DNA of 64,000 nt, from NCBI GenBank assembly GCA_001567505.1, contig LLEU01000027.1:1-64000 (forward strand), written 5' to 3'. Below the pieces are notes generated by a model that had not been told where the DNA came from, searched no databases, and saw only the letters and a list, made by a program, of their open reading frames with translations. Origin of the DNA: Acidobacteria bacterium OLB17. GTDB taxonomy: Bacteria > Acidobacteriota > Blastocatellia > Pyrinomonadales > Pyrinomonadaceae. Both the position numbers and the translations under genes were made by a program. Positions within the stretch are counted from its first letter, which is position 1; every line of letters begins with the position of its first letter. Of this stretch, positions 56,901 to 64,000 are shown one piece after another.

Positions 56901-57263
56901 TCCGTCATTCGTCCCATCGTAGTTCAGGCGAGCGATTCCGCCGGAAGGGCCGCCGCCGATCGAGGCAAAACTCCCGACAACGATCAACTTCGTGCCGTAG
57001 GACGCCATTCCCTGAACGGCTCCGGCCGGGTTTGGGGAGTATGATGTGTCGAGGCTGCCGTCGTGGTTAAGTCGGGCGAGATACGATCTTGAAACTCCGT
57101 TCACCTGGGTGAATTGCTGCCCGGCAAGGTAGATCTGGCCGGAGTAGGTGGTCACGCGATAGACGGCTCCATTCGCATTTCCCTGAAAGCCATCGACGGC
57201 CGTCTGGCCGGATGCGAAAGTTGTCAGCAGGAGAGCTAACAATAGTGCAGCATAGGTCTTCAT
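53988..57263 (-). CDS. Large secreted protein: delta-60 repeats plus FG-GAP/VCBS-like repeats
   Basis: About 1,091 residues. The start at 57263 gives a signal peptide (MKTYAALLLALLLTTFASG) with AGGAT upstream. Residues about 25-750 contain around fourteen delta-60 repeats of the form DGKILVGGxFTxxxGxxRxxxARLNxDGTLD, beta-propeller-like units. A short beta domain follows (about 760-850), then six repeats with the calcium-binding core DYDGDGKADxAxFRP and alternating WYxxxSxxG blocks (about 860-1091). The combination suggests an extracellular or surface protein. No enzyme motif was seen. The repeats are internally very similar, so recombination and assembly collapse are possible. Confidence 0.85.
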   Translation of the reverse strand: MKTYAALLLALLLTTFASGQTAVDGFQGNANGAVYRVTTYSGQIYLAGQQFTQVNGVSRSYLARLNHDGSLDTSYSPNPAGAVQGMASYGTKLIVVGSFASIGGGPSGGIARLNYDGTNDGTFTASISSAGPIAVQSDGKVLVGGHFTTVGGQPRNRLARFNADGTLDATFTPNIDNAVFGITLQPDGKILICGQFTNVNGASRWSFARLNADGTTDTTFSVNAGFPGANATTYESVVQADGKIVVAGGFTRFGDGNVVRNSLARLNADGTPDSTFTPSFDGPVYAVHIQSDGKILAGGAFQTLNGVSHARIARLAPNGSRDSSFTASADNIVNDVTTDQDGTILFNGVFTTVNGTAVGRIARLYPDGRLDRETNTSVVGGLLKTIVSLPDGRALLGGGFTNVGGAARNGMARVGWSGGTDLSFADPQFTGGMVSSIGVQPNGQYIVGGEFTGAGGTSRPYLARINSNGTLDGSFAPTFNTGGWIGAVAIQQDGKILIGGNFTTVNGTTRTRFARLNASGSLDTTFVDPNVDFYVSCIAIQADGKILIGGPFENVGGSPRAAVARLNANGTLDTGFNPTLNGVVRELIDVKIDQDGKIIIGGAFTGVNGTPMTNIARLNSNGTLDTSFANPNLDGAVYNIAITAAGYIYIGGGFDNVGGAPHAKLAMLGTNGAVLSGYQNTGANERVFAIAIRDDSKLLIGGYFTSISGQARGQFAAISYLQPPIYDLTVTSSQIKWYRWWFAPQATRVVFEHSPDGVNYTTLGNATRAAAVWTLNIPTPVDTGFVRARAYYDDFSERRSFHEVVKAVFKPAVRSAPIDFDGDGKTDISIFRPGPGEWWYQRSSNGVVPAFQFGSASDKLVPADFTGDGKADIAFWRPSDGNWYVLRSEDGSFFGFPFGASSDTPVPADYDGDGKADAAVFRGAAATWYIQHSGDNGTTIVGFGANGDKPVIADYDGDHKADIAIWRPAQGEWWIRRSSDGSTFAVQFGQAGDKPTPGDYTGDGKADIAFWRPSDGKWYVLRSEDLSFYAFQFGTNGDVPVPGDYDGDGKADAAVFRPSAATWFINRSTAGPLIQQFGVGSDTPLPSVFVP

Positions 57264-57313
57264 AATACTTGATCCTCTTGGAACTTTGTTGGACGGTAAT
57301 TTCTCGGTCGTCT

Positions 57314-59536
57314 TTAGCGGGGCTGTTTGCATCGCGTTATATCCCACTCCCATGTGACGGTCGAGCCGTCTGTTTCCTGATAGGTCTTGCTGCCGGTAAG
57401 CTGGACGCCGTCCGTCAGAAACATCGTCGGGTATCGGCCGTCGGCCAGGTTCGCGTGCACCCAAGCGGTGCTTTCCGTGATGGTGTCGTGGCCCTTTTCA
57501 AGGTCGCAGGTCGTCTGATCGACGCGCTCGTAATCGTGAACCTTCGACGGGATCGGCGCGGTGCTGAACGAGAAACCAAGCTGGTAGTCGTTGTCGCCGC
57601 CTGAAAATGACAAGCCAAACGAGTTTTGGAATTGTTTCTGGAATGAAATGTCCGTTCCGGAAACGAACTTCGTCGTATAGCTGCCCTCGGTCTTGCCGCA
57701 GCACGGGTCATTCTCACGCCTTCCTTCGAACTCGGTGGTGTAGTTGCCGAAAACGTCAAAGTCCGCGTGCTTTCTTGGGACCTTCGCCGCGATCTCTTCC
57801 GGCGTTCGGGGATTTAGCGTGATCTGTACATCCTCGTGAATGTCGATCGTCTTGACGCCATCGCCGGCGGAATTCATCCCCGGCGTGCGACTCGACTTCA
57901 CGATCTCGGTCTTGCGAAGGTCCCGCGTATAAGAGACCGTGCCGGCCCAATCGCCGGAACACGGCTCCCAATCCTTGACCGGGATGTCAACACGAAAGCT
58001 CTTTAGAGCCATCTTAGCCATCACATCGGGGACGACGCCGATCAGATAGCCGATAATGCCGCCGTTCTTTAGGTCCAGCGAGCCCCAAAGGATCTTCGGG
58101 ATGTCCTTTTGGCCGTCCATCCTCTCGGTCGCGATCGCGACACGCCAGCGATCCTTTTTAGGCACCGGCGTGACGGCGATCTTCCTGAGATCTTGCCTCT
58201 GTTCTTTTCCGGTGGCTTTGATCTTGTTCTGTCCGGCGGTATCGGTAAGCTGTTTAGAAACGTCGCCGCGATCAACCGCATCAATGTAAAGCGGGGCCTT
58301 TTCGGCGCGGTCGAGCGGTTCCCATTTAACGGGAACTTCCTTCAGGACGCCTTCTTCCGGGACTTCCAGATCCGCCCCGGTCGCGATCTTTATTACTTTC
58401 GCAACGCAGTTGATCTGCCCCGAATTCGGGAAATACCGCTTGAAGGTCGCCGTCACGATACGCTCCTGCCCGCGGTCAATAAGCTGGTTGCTTTTGGTGC
58501 GAACGAGCGGCGTATTTGGAATATCGACATCGATCTCGATGAATAGATTCGCGGCGATCAGCTTTAGATAGGACGTGATCGTGTTCGCAAGTTCGACGCC
58601 CTTCGAGAGCTTCTCGAAGTACTTATCCATCTCCGCCTTTCCGGGATGCTTGATCCCGAACATCCCGAGGACCTTCTCGCCCTTTTTCTTATATCCCTGG
58701 GCCTCGGCAGCCGTGTCGATCGTCGGGCACGGAGAATCATCGACGACGCGTGCCGGTTCCGCAAAGAGCAGCGGCATGCCGTTGAAGCTTGCCTTTACGA
58801 AACTCACGCCCGCGATGTTGGCATCCTTCTTTTTCCGGAAGACCGAAAAGCCGCCGCTCATTTCCTCGTAGGCGGAAACGAGGTCGCCGAGATACCTTCG
58901 TTCGATGAGCGACATCTGCAGCATATTCAGGCTCGATCGAGGCGATGTAATGCCTTTTCCTTCGATATCGAGAGCGAAGATCAGCTCGGCGAGGAACCGA
59001 TTCTGTTCGCTTTTTCCCGTCCTTGCGGCCTTGAGGTCGGCGAACATTCCGGCGCCTATGTCGAGGTCCTTAAGTTCGGCGGAATCGCCCTTTATGACCG
59101 TGCCGAATTTCTCAAGGCTCGATGCAAACCCGAGATAACTGGAACGCAGCATTCCCGCGACCTCGTAATCAAAGAACGCGGTCCCGTTCGGATGTTCGGG
59201 CTTGAAAAGGATCTTTTGCTTCTCGTCGATGATGTGAAAACCCGCGACCTGCAAGGCGCCGATCAATGCCGAGAGGGAATTCTCATCGTTGGCGAGGATC
59301 ATTTTCGCCGCCTGCTTTGCGAGGGCCGCATCCGGAGTGCCTCCGAAAATGTAAGCTCTTGGCAGGCCTTTTTTCGCGAAATCGTTCAGCGGGTCGGGCT
59401 CCGCCGTGACCTTCACCTTTGGCGAGGGGGCCGGGCCGCGTACGATCGGCGGCCCGGTTCGACGCTGCGGCTGGGCGATAGCCGCGGACGAAAGCAATAT
59501 GAGCATCAAGAAACACAGAATGCCGGATCTCATCAT
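57314..59536 (-). CDS. Large secreted protein of unknown function
   Basis: 740 residues. The signal peptide is about 1-22 (cleavage near AIAQ) and AGGAGG precedes the start. The mature protein is mixed alpha/beta with no recognised family. Visible features: Cys pairs (DSPCPTID, NDPCCGKTEG, TTCDLEKG), a central region with IEIDVDIPNTPLV, and a C-terminal beta-rich part (GLSFSGGDNDYQLGFSF) suggestive of a porin-like or adhesin fold. It starts 9 bases after the stop of the gene at 59546, so both are cotranscribed. Confidence 0.72.
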   Translation of the reverse strand: MMRSGILCFLMLILLSSAAIAQPQRRTGPPIVRGPAPSPKVKVTAEPDPLNDFAKKGLPRAYIFGGTPDAALAKQAAKMILANDENSLSALIGALQVAGFHIIDEKQKILFKPEHPNGTAFFDYEVAGMLRSSYLGFASSLEKFGTVIKGDSAELKDLDIGAGMFADLKAARTGKSEQNRFLAELIFALDIEGKGITSPRSSLNMLQMSLIERRYLGDLVSAYEEMSGGFSVFRKKKDANIAGVSFVKASFNGMPLLFAEPARVVDDSPCPTIDTAAEAQGYKKKGEKVLGMFGIKHPGKAEMDKYFEKLSKGVELANTITSYLKLIAANLFIEIDVDIPNTPLVRTKSNQLIDRGQERIVTATFKRYFPNSGQINCVAKVIKIATGADLEVPEEGVLKEVPVKWEPLDRAEKAPLYIDAVDRGDVSKQLTDTAGQNKIKATGKEQRQDLRKIAVTPVPKKDRWRVAIATERMDGQKDIPKILWGSLDLKNGGIIGYLIGVVPDVMAKMALKSFRVDIPVKDWEPCSGDWAGTVSYTRDLRKTEIVKSSRTPGMNSAGDGVKTIDIHEDVQITLNPRTPEEIAAKVPRKHADFDVFGNYTTEFEGRRENDPCCGKTEGSYTTKFVSGTDISFQKQFQNSFGLSFSGGDNDYQLGFSFSTAPIPSKVHDYERVDQTTCDLEKGHDTITESTAWVHANLADGRYPTMFLTDGVQLTGSKTYQETDGSTVTWEWDITRCKQPR

Positions 59537-59545
59537 TTCAACCTC

Positions 59546-60817
59546 CTATTTCGCCTTCGCAAGAAGCGCGCCAATGACCTGGTCTATCGCCGCCCTGACG
59601 GCATCGTCAGAAGAGCCTTTGACCTCCGCGGTCGCAGGCGAGGAAGCGACAACCGTCTTGCCGTCGCTCGCGTAGAGGGTCACGATGATATTCGCGGTCG
59701 AAGTTCCGGCCTTTGCCCCATCGGAATTACCGGTGATCTTGCCAAACAGTCCGCCGATCTTCGCTGCACCGGATTCTTTGATCTTCTTGATCTCGACCCC
59801 GATGACGTTCGCGAATCGCCCGCCGGCAAGGTCGGCCGAGGATGTAATTAGGTATCCGCTCAGGCCCGCGGCACTTGCCTTAGAAGAGATGTAGTTACGT
59901 GCGGCCTCCTGGTCGATCTTGTTGGCACTACCGGAGAAGAAGTCGATGGCTATCGTCTTTTGGGCCTTTCCGCCGTCGCCGAAGACGGTCTTGGCGGTCG
60001 TGTCGATATTACGGCGCTTCTTGGTGAGAGCTTCCATAGATTCGACCTCGACCCAAGGATCTTTCGGCACGTCAAAAAGAGCCTGGTCGAGCGTCGCTTT
60101 TGAAAGATCGATCGTCTCGATCTGCGACGTGCCCAAGAGCTTACCGCTCTGGTAGGTCTTGGTGGTGCCGGTGATCATCACGCCCGGATAAGCTATTCGC
60201 TTATAGATCACCTTTGGAATACATCCGCCCTTTGCAGTTGGGCGATCTGTCGGGCAGGTTTCCGCATCAAGCGAGAGCTTTACGAACCAGCCTTCCTGTT
60301 CCATCTTTATCGGCGGCGAAGGGTCGCAGGCGTCGGCGGAAGTCTCCATCGTGGTTGTGAATTTCAGCCAGCGCGCATCAAGGCCGAACATCTTTTGGCG
60401 CTTGCCCGAATCTTCGATCCAATTGTCGATCGTCATCGTACCCTTGACGGTTATCTTTTGATTCCCGCGGCGTGCAAGTTTCGCCGGCGGAAGCGAACTC
60501 CAGTCGTAATAGTCGATATAGAACTGCTTGTTCATTTCGCTCAGGAACACGTCCTGCTTAAGGTCGCACTGTTGGATCGTAATGGGCATTTCCGGCATCA
60601 TGCCGCCCATGCCGCCCATCTGCTGCATCATCTTCTGCGTCTCCGGATCGAGATCCATCTTCATCTCCGTCCGTGTTCGAACGCCTTTGTGGTACGTCGT
60701 TGTGATCATGCCGACGTCGCTGCCGGCCTGTTTTGTCTTTTGTGAAAGCTTCCAGTCGGCGAAGATCGATGTCGAAAGGAGCAATAAGGTTAGAAGCAAG
60801 GTAAATTTCTGTCTCAT
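59546..60817 (-). CDS. Secreted protein of unknown function
   Basis: 423 residues from ATG 60817; an in-frame ATG at 60826 is too close to the GAGGAAG site. A signal peptide (MRQKFTLLLTLLLLSTSIFA) is followed by a beta-rich N-terminal half with Met-rich MMQQMGGMGGMMPEMP, which may bind metal or be a flexible linker, as in DUF4412-like proteins. The C-terminal third (about 265-423) has VYSADGKTVVASSPATAEVKG-type strands, visible as TLYASDGKTVVASSP. It shares a transcript with the 57314 gene. Confidence 0.7.
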   Translation of the reverse strand: MRQKFTLLLTLLLLSTSIFADWKLSQKTKQAGSDVGMITTTYHKGVRTRTEMKMDLDPETQKMMQQMGGMGGMMPEMPITIQQCDLKQDVFLSEMNKQFYIDYYDWSSLPPAKLARRGNQKITVKGTMTIDNWIEDSGKRQKMFGLDARWLKFTTTMETSADACDPSPPIKMEQEGWFVKLSLDAETCPTDRPTAKGGCIPKVIYKRIAYPGVMITGTTKTYQSGKLLGTSQIETIDLSKATLDQALFDVPKDPWVEVESMEALTKKRRNIDTTAKTVFGDGGKAQKTIAIDFFSGSANKIDQEAARNYISSKASAAGLSGYLITSSADLAGGRFANVIGVEIKKIKESGAAKIGGLFGKITGNSDGAKAGTSTANIIVTLYASDGKTVVASSPATAEVKGSSDDAVRAAIDQVIGALLAKAK

Positions 60818-61036
60818 AAAGTTCATCTTCCTCGTTTCGCGGATGTGCGGATCATATCGGCATCGAATCTTGGGCAGCAGGTTTAGGAAAGTCGATGCAC
60901 ACTGTTGCCAACCTAATGTTCGAATTGTGTTCGAAGACCCCATCGAAAATCTTTGGGTTCTTCTGAAAACGTCGTGAAATATCTATGCGATCGGCGGAAA
61001 TAACAATAATTTCCGACTAAAATGGTCCGCATTGGC

Positions 61037-63030
61037 TTAATAATTATGCGGCGGTATCGTCATATTGTTGTTAGTTACCATCGCGAACTTGTTCGATCCG
61101 ATATAGACGAGTTCAACAGCGGAGTCTTTAACGCCGGTGATCGTATCGACGACCGTTATCGTCTGAACAGGGCCGGTGTATAGCTTGTTGTTCGACGCGC
61201 CGTTGGACATCGACGCGGACAACCGGCTGCCGCTGCCTGCGAAGGCGACGGCGGTCCAACTCGTGCCGCTGCCGGTTGGCGTCCACGACGTGCCGCCGTC
61301 ATAGGAGATCGTCAAAACACCAGGATAAGGTGACGAGTTCACGGCGGATGCAGCGATCCGCATACCGTCGGACGACATCGAGACGCTTGCCCAGGACGTG
61401 TTTGCCCCTGATGGGCCGACGGAAGTCTTTTGTGTCCAAGTGGCGCCGGAATCCGAAGATATCCAGAGAAACCCGGGGCTATCAACCGCAGCAAGTTTGG
61501 AACCGTCGGCGGACGATGCTACTGACTGCCATTGATTAAAGGTGGAACTGAGCCGGTCGATCCATGTCGCCCCGGAATCCGAAGATGTCCAGACATGGCC
61601 ATTATGTTCGGCTAGTACTAACTTTGTTCCATCCGATGATGCGGCAATATAACCGACGTGATTTGACATAGACTTCTTTGCGGTCCAGCTCACGCCGCCG
61701 TTTGTTGAGGTCCAGACGCTCTGCGTATCGACCGCGTAAAACTTCGTTCCATCACCGGACACCGCGACCGAATACCAATTGCGGTTCGCATCTGCGAACC
61801 TTTCGGTCCAGGTTCCGCCCCAATCTGCCGATGTGAAAAGATGGCCGCCTTCGACGCTCGCGATCAGTTTTGAGCCGTCCGCCGAGGCCGCGACGCAGGT
61901 GTAATTGCGGGAGTCTAACATTGGGCTTGTCCAGGTTTGCCCGCCGTTCTGCGATAGATATAAAAGTCCATTGAGGTATTCAACGGCGGCGATCCGCTGG
62001 CCATCGGCCGAAGTCGCGATCGAAACGAAATTGGCTGTGTCAGGATAGCGTTCAGAGTATATTGGCGTGTCCACGTCGTCTCCATGTGGGTAGTGGCCCA
62101 ATCGAGGATCGACTGACCCGAATTCATTGCGAGTGTGAAGCCGCCCGTTCCTTTCTCAATTACGCGAACAACGTCGCCGACGGCGGGCGAAGCCGGAAGC
62201 GTAACGGTAGCTGCCGTCGAATTGGTCAGAACGTAGCCGTTGTTGGGATCGAGCTGCAAGCTCGTAGCCGGACTTACATTCCATTTCAGCGTGCCGGGCA
62301 CGTTGATGAGTCCAGACCCGTTCCCGTTAAAAGTGCCGCTGCCGGTTACCGCGATGGGGCCGTTGCTGGAGATGCCGGCAGTACCGACCTGCGCGCCACC
62401 GGAGAGCGTGACGCGATCGTTGAACCTTTTCGTGCCGCCGATGCTGCCCTGATTACTCGTAAGATCGACGGCATTGACCGCATACTGAGCTGTTGTAGCG
62501 TTCGCTGCATTGTCGGCATTTGAGGCGGATGCAACCTTTCCGGTGACCTTCCCGGCTGAGATGCTGGTGATCTGTGTGTCCCCAATGCAGGCTGAGCAAT
62601 TGAGGGCTTTTGCCGAATCAGCGGTAAGAGCTGAAAGTGCCCGCGGCGTGTGTGTGATCGGCTGCCGAGGTGACAAAAGCGTGAAATCTAGGTCGGTGGG
62701 AAGTTTTACGCTGATCTCAAGAAATACGCTCTGCGCCGGGTCGGCAGGAAATAGATCGGGAGGGAATGCCAGATCGACGGTAAATATGCCGTTCGTCACC
62801 GCTACGTTTGAGATCAGGAGCTGATCCGAACAAGTCTCTCCAACATTGGTCGTACACACGCGGAAGAGGAAATCGTACTGTCCGTTGGCCATTGCGCTTC
62901 CGGCGACAAGTTTTCCCTGATAGGTGAAAGGCACGGGCTGCGGAGCCAGGACCTCGGTCTGGGCAGCAGCGAAAGCCGCAAAAAATAAAATAGAAAATAA
63001 AGCAAGACAAATTCTCATATAATTGATCAT
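61037..63030 (-). CDS. Secreted protein with C-terminal BNR/sialidase-like repeats, frameshifted in this sequence
   Basis: Inferred length about 664 residues. A signal peptide (about 5-24, ending FAAFAAAQ) precedes a beta domain with FTYQGKLVAGSAMANGQYDFLF, visible as FTYQGKLVAG, common in surface proteins with an intramolecular chaperone-like tail. A low-complexity Ala/Asn/Thr stretch (about 155-195) follows. After a one-base loss at about 62052-62070 the frame continues with seven or more Asp-box-like repeats of the form GxTWTxxxxxxxNWxxVAxSxDGxKxxA. These form a beta-propeller. The start (63030 or 63018) is uncertain because no good ribosome site is seen. Confidence 0.75.
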
Positions 63031-63074
63031 CAAAAGAACGTTATTGACGTACACGGCAACCTCGGCCGATCGTG

Positions 63075-63275
63075 TCAGCGTTTCGCGGTTGGCCCGATCG
63101 GTGTTCCGAGATCTCCATCTGGCGGCCTTGGGATGAGCGTGACCTTCTCAAGGGCCGCGAGCTCGCGTTCGGCCAGGCACGAGGCGCAGATGCCGCTAAT
63201 TCGGACGTCTGAGTTCGCACGTACAATAACGACTTCGCGTTGCTCGACCTCTATCGAAACTTTCTTTATTTTCAT
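63075..63275 (-). CDS. Small protein with CxxC motif, unknown function
   Basis: 66 residues starting MKIKKVSIEVEQREVVIV, with C-A-S-C at about 31-34 (GICASCLAERELAALEKV). It opens divergently from the CadC-like regulator at 63460. The pattern of a beta strand pair, CxxC and helix resembles small DNA-binding or regulatory proteins in related genomes, but I cannot place it firmly. No ribosome site stands out. It could be coexpressed with the sialidase-like gene on the same strand. Confidence 0.5.
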   Translation of the reverse strand: MKIKKVSIEVEQREVVIVRANSDVRISGICASCLAERELAALEKVTLIPRPPDGDLGTPIGPTAKR

Positions 63276-63459
63276 AGCCGCTTGTATTAAAATCATCCCA
63301 ACGGTGCAGATCGACTTGGACATTCTCCGACGGCCCCACCGGTGGTTTTCGCTGACCGATTCTTCCGCAAAATGCTGATGAACGACAGTAAAACAGTGGC
63401 GGCAGGAAAAGTCCTGAACTTTTTCTCCTGCTTTCCTCCAATCTTTCTCCTGTGCCGAT

Positions 63460-64000
63460 ATGGATAACGGAATCAATAAGTTACGCTCATTCGGCAAGTT
63501 CAGCCTGGATCCCGTCAAATGTGTTTTGTGGCACGATGGTAAGCCGGTCGATCTGCCGCTAAAGCAGGTCGAGCTGTTGGCGGTGTTGACGGAAAATAGC
63601 GGCGAGGTGGTTACGAAAGCCGAACTCCTCGACCGTGTTTGGCAGGATTCTTTTGTTGAGGAGAGCAACCTTTCGCGGCATATCTATTTGCTTCGAAAGA
63701 TGTTCAAGGAACACGGCGAGGAGGAAACCCTGATCAAGACGGTCCCTCGACGGGGCTATCTGTTCACGGGCGAGATCCAGGATCTTCAGAACACTGAGAT
63801 CATCATCGAAAGGCATTCACTGACGAAAGCCGTGGTAGATCTGGACGCGGGTGACGAATTTGATGAACCTGAGCCGGCCAGCATCAAACCGCGCCGGAGG
63901 CTTGCGGCGGTCGCCGGGGCCGGTGTCCTCATAATTATCGCCGCTGTCGTTATCGCATGGTACGTTATCCCTCGGAGGGCCGTTTCCGTTGACAAGGTCA
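63460..64000 (+). CDS. CadC-like transmembrane transcriptional regulator (partial, runs off the window)
   Basis: The first 180 codons are present. Residues about 10-105 form an OmpR/PhoB-type winged helix: FGKFSLDPVKCVLWHDGKPV, then LLAVLTENSGEVVTKAELLDRVW, then RHIYLLRKMFKEH and VPRRGYLF, which is the standard trans_reg_C pattern. A linker with acidic residues follows, and then one transmembrane helix (about 148-170, AGVLIIIAAVVIAWYV). This is the layout of CadC/ToxR-like one-component regulators that bind DNA from the membrane. The sensor domain lies beyond the window. It is divergent from the small CxxC gene. Confidence 0.85.
   Translation, partial: MDNGINKLRSFGKFSLDPVKCVLWHDGKPVDLPLKQVELLAVLTENSGEVVTKAELLDRVWQDSFVEESNLSRHIYLLRKMFKEHGEEETLIKTVPRRGYLFTGEIQDLQNTEIIIERHSLTKAVVDLDAGDEFDEPEPASIKPRRRLAAVAGAGVLIIIAAVVIAWYVIPRRAVSVDKV

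Overview
The window is a chromosomal segment of a moderately GC-rich Gram-negative bacterium. The best guess is Acidobacteriota, probably Blastocatellia (Pyrinomonas/Chloracidobacterium relatives). This rests on gene content: a DUF1800/DUF1501 secreted pair, delta-60 repeats fused to FG-GAP-type repeats, a CadC-like winged-helix regulator, double PilZ proteins, and a small aldolase-type microcompartment locus. It is an inference, not a marker-gene result.

Layout. 0-4.2 kb is an accessory region, visibly more AT-rich than the rest. It holds REP-like palindromes, remnants of an Rhs protein, a type I methylase and DinD, then an AAA+ ATPase/subtilisin pair resembling the IetAS phage-defence module whose protease gene is broken. 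A tRNA-Thr follows. 5-17 kb is housekeeping on the plus strand: pgsA (minus), an esterase, IMPase, accD, folC, gpmA, a methyltransferase, a YeiH-type transporter and uvrA. 17.1-20.3 kb (minus) is a compact bacterial microcompartment operon: class II aldolase with a candidate encapsulation tail, an SPFH protein, one BMC hexamer protein and three EutN-type pentamer proteins. An inverted array of 8-nt repeats precedes it. 21-26 kb has ruvA, a CPBP protease, ruvB and gyrA. 26.6-32.3 kb has two PilZ proteins, an acyltransferase, a Ser/Thr kinase and a DNA glycosylase. 32.5-37.7 kb has the DUF1800/DUF1501 pair and an unusual zinc-ribbon/L7-L12-like/TM/NHL protein. 37.8-41.6 kb is an information-processing cluster: tadA, two tRNA-Ser genes, aqpZ, 4.5S SRP RNA, and dnaX with an A9 slippery site. 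41.6-53.8 kb carries TPM/LemA genes, pdxJ, a glycosyltransferase, a C-terminal processing protease, pfkA, greA, lipid genes, accC, an NlpC/P60 peptidase and erpA. 54-63 kb (minus) is a run of long secreted proteins of mostly unknown role. The right end starts a CadC-like membrane regulator.

How the genes work together. accD and accC lie 42 kb apart and feed fatty acid synthesis; pgsA, plsC and a second CDP-alcohol transferase build phospholipids. ruvAB and uvrA act in DNA repair. The microcompartment genes probably enclose cleavage of a deoxysugar phosphate, with the aldehyde enzymes absent from this locus.

Quality caveat. At least twelve single-base indels interrupt otherwise well-conserved genes, including folC and uvrA, and about half sit in homopolymers. 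This looks like uncorrected sequencing error in a draft assembly. Interrupted genes are given at their full inferred extent with the break stated.
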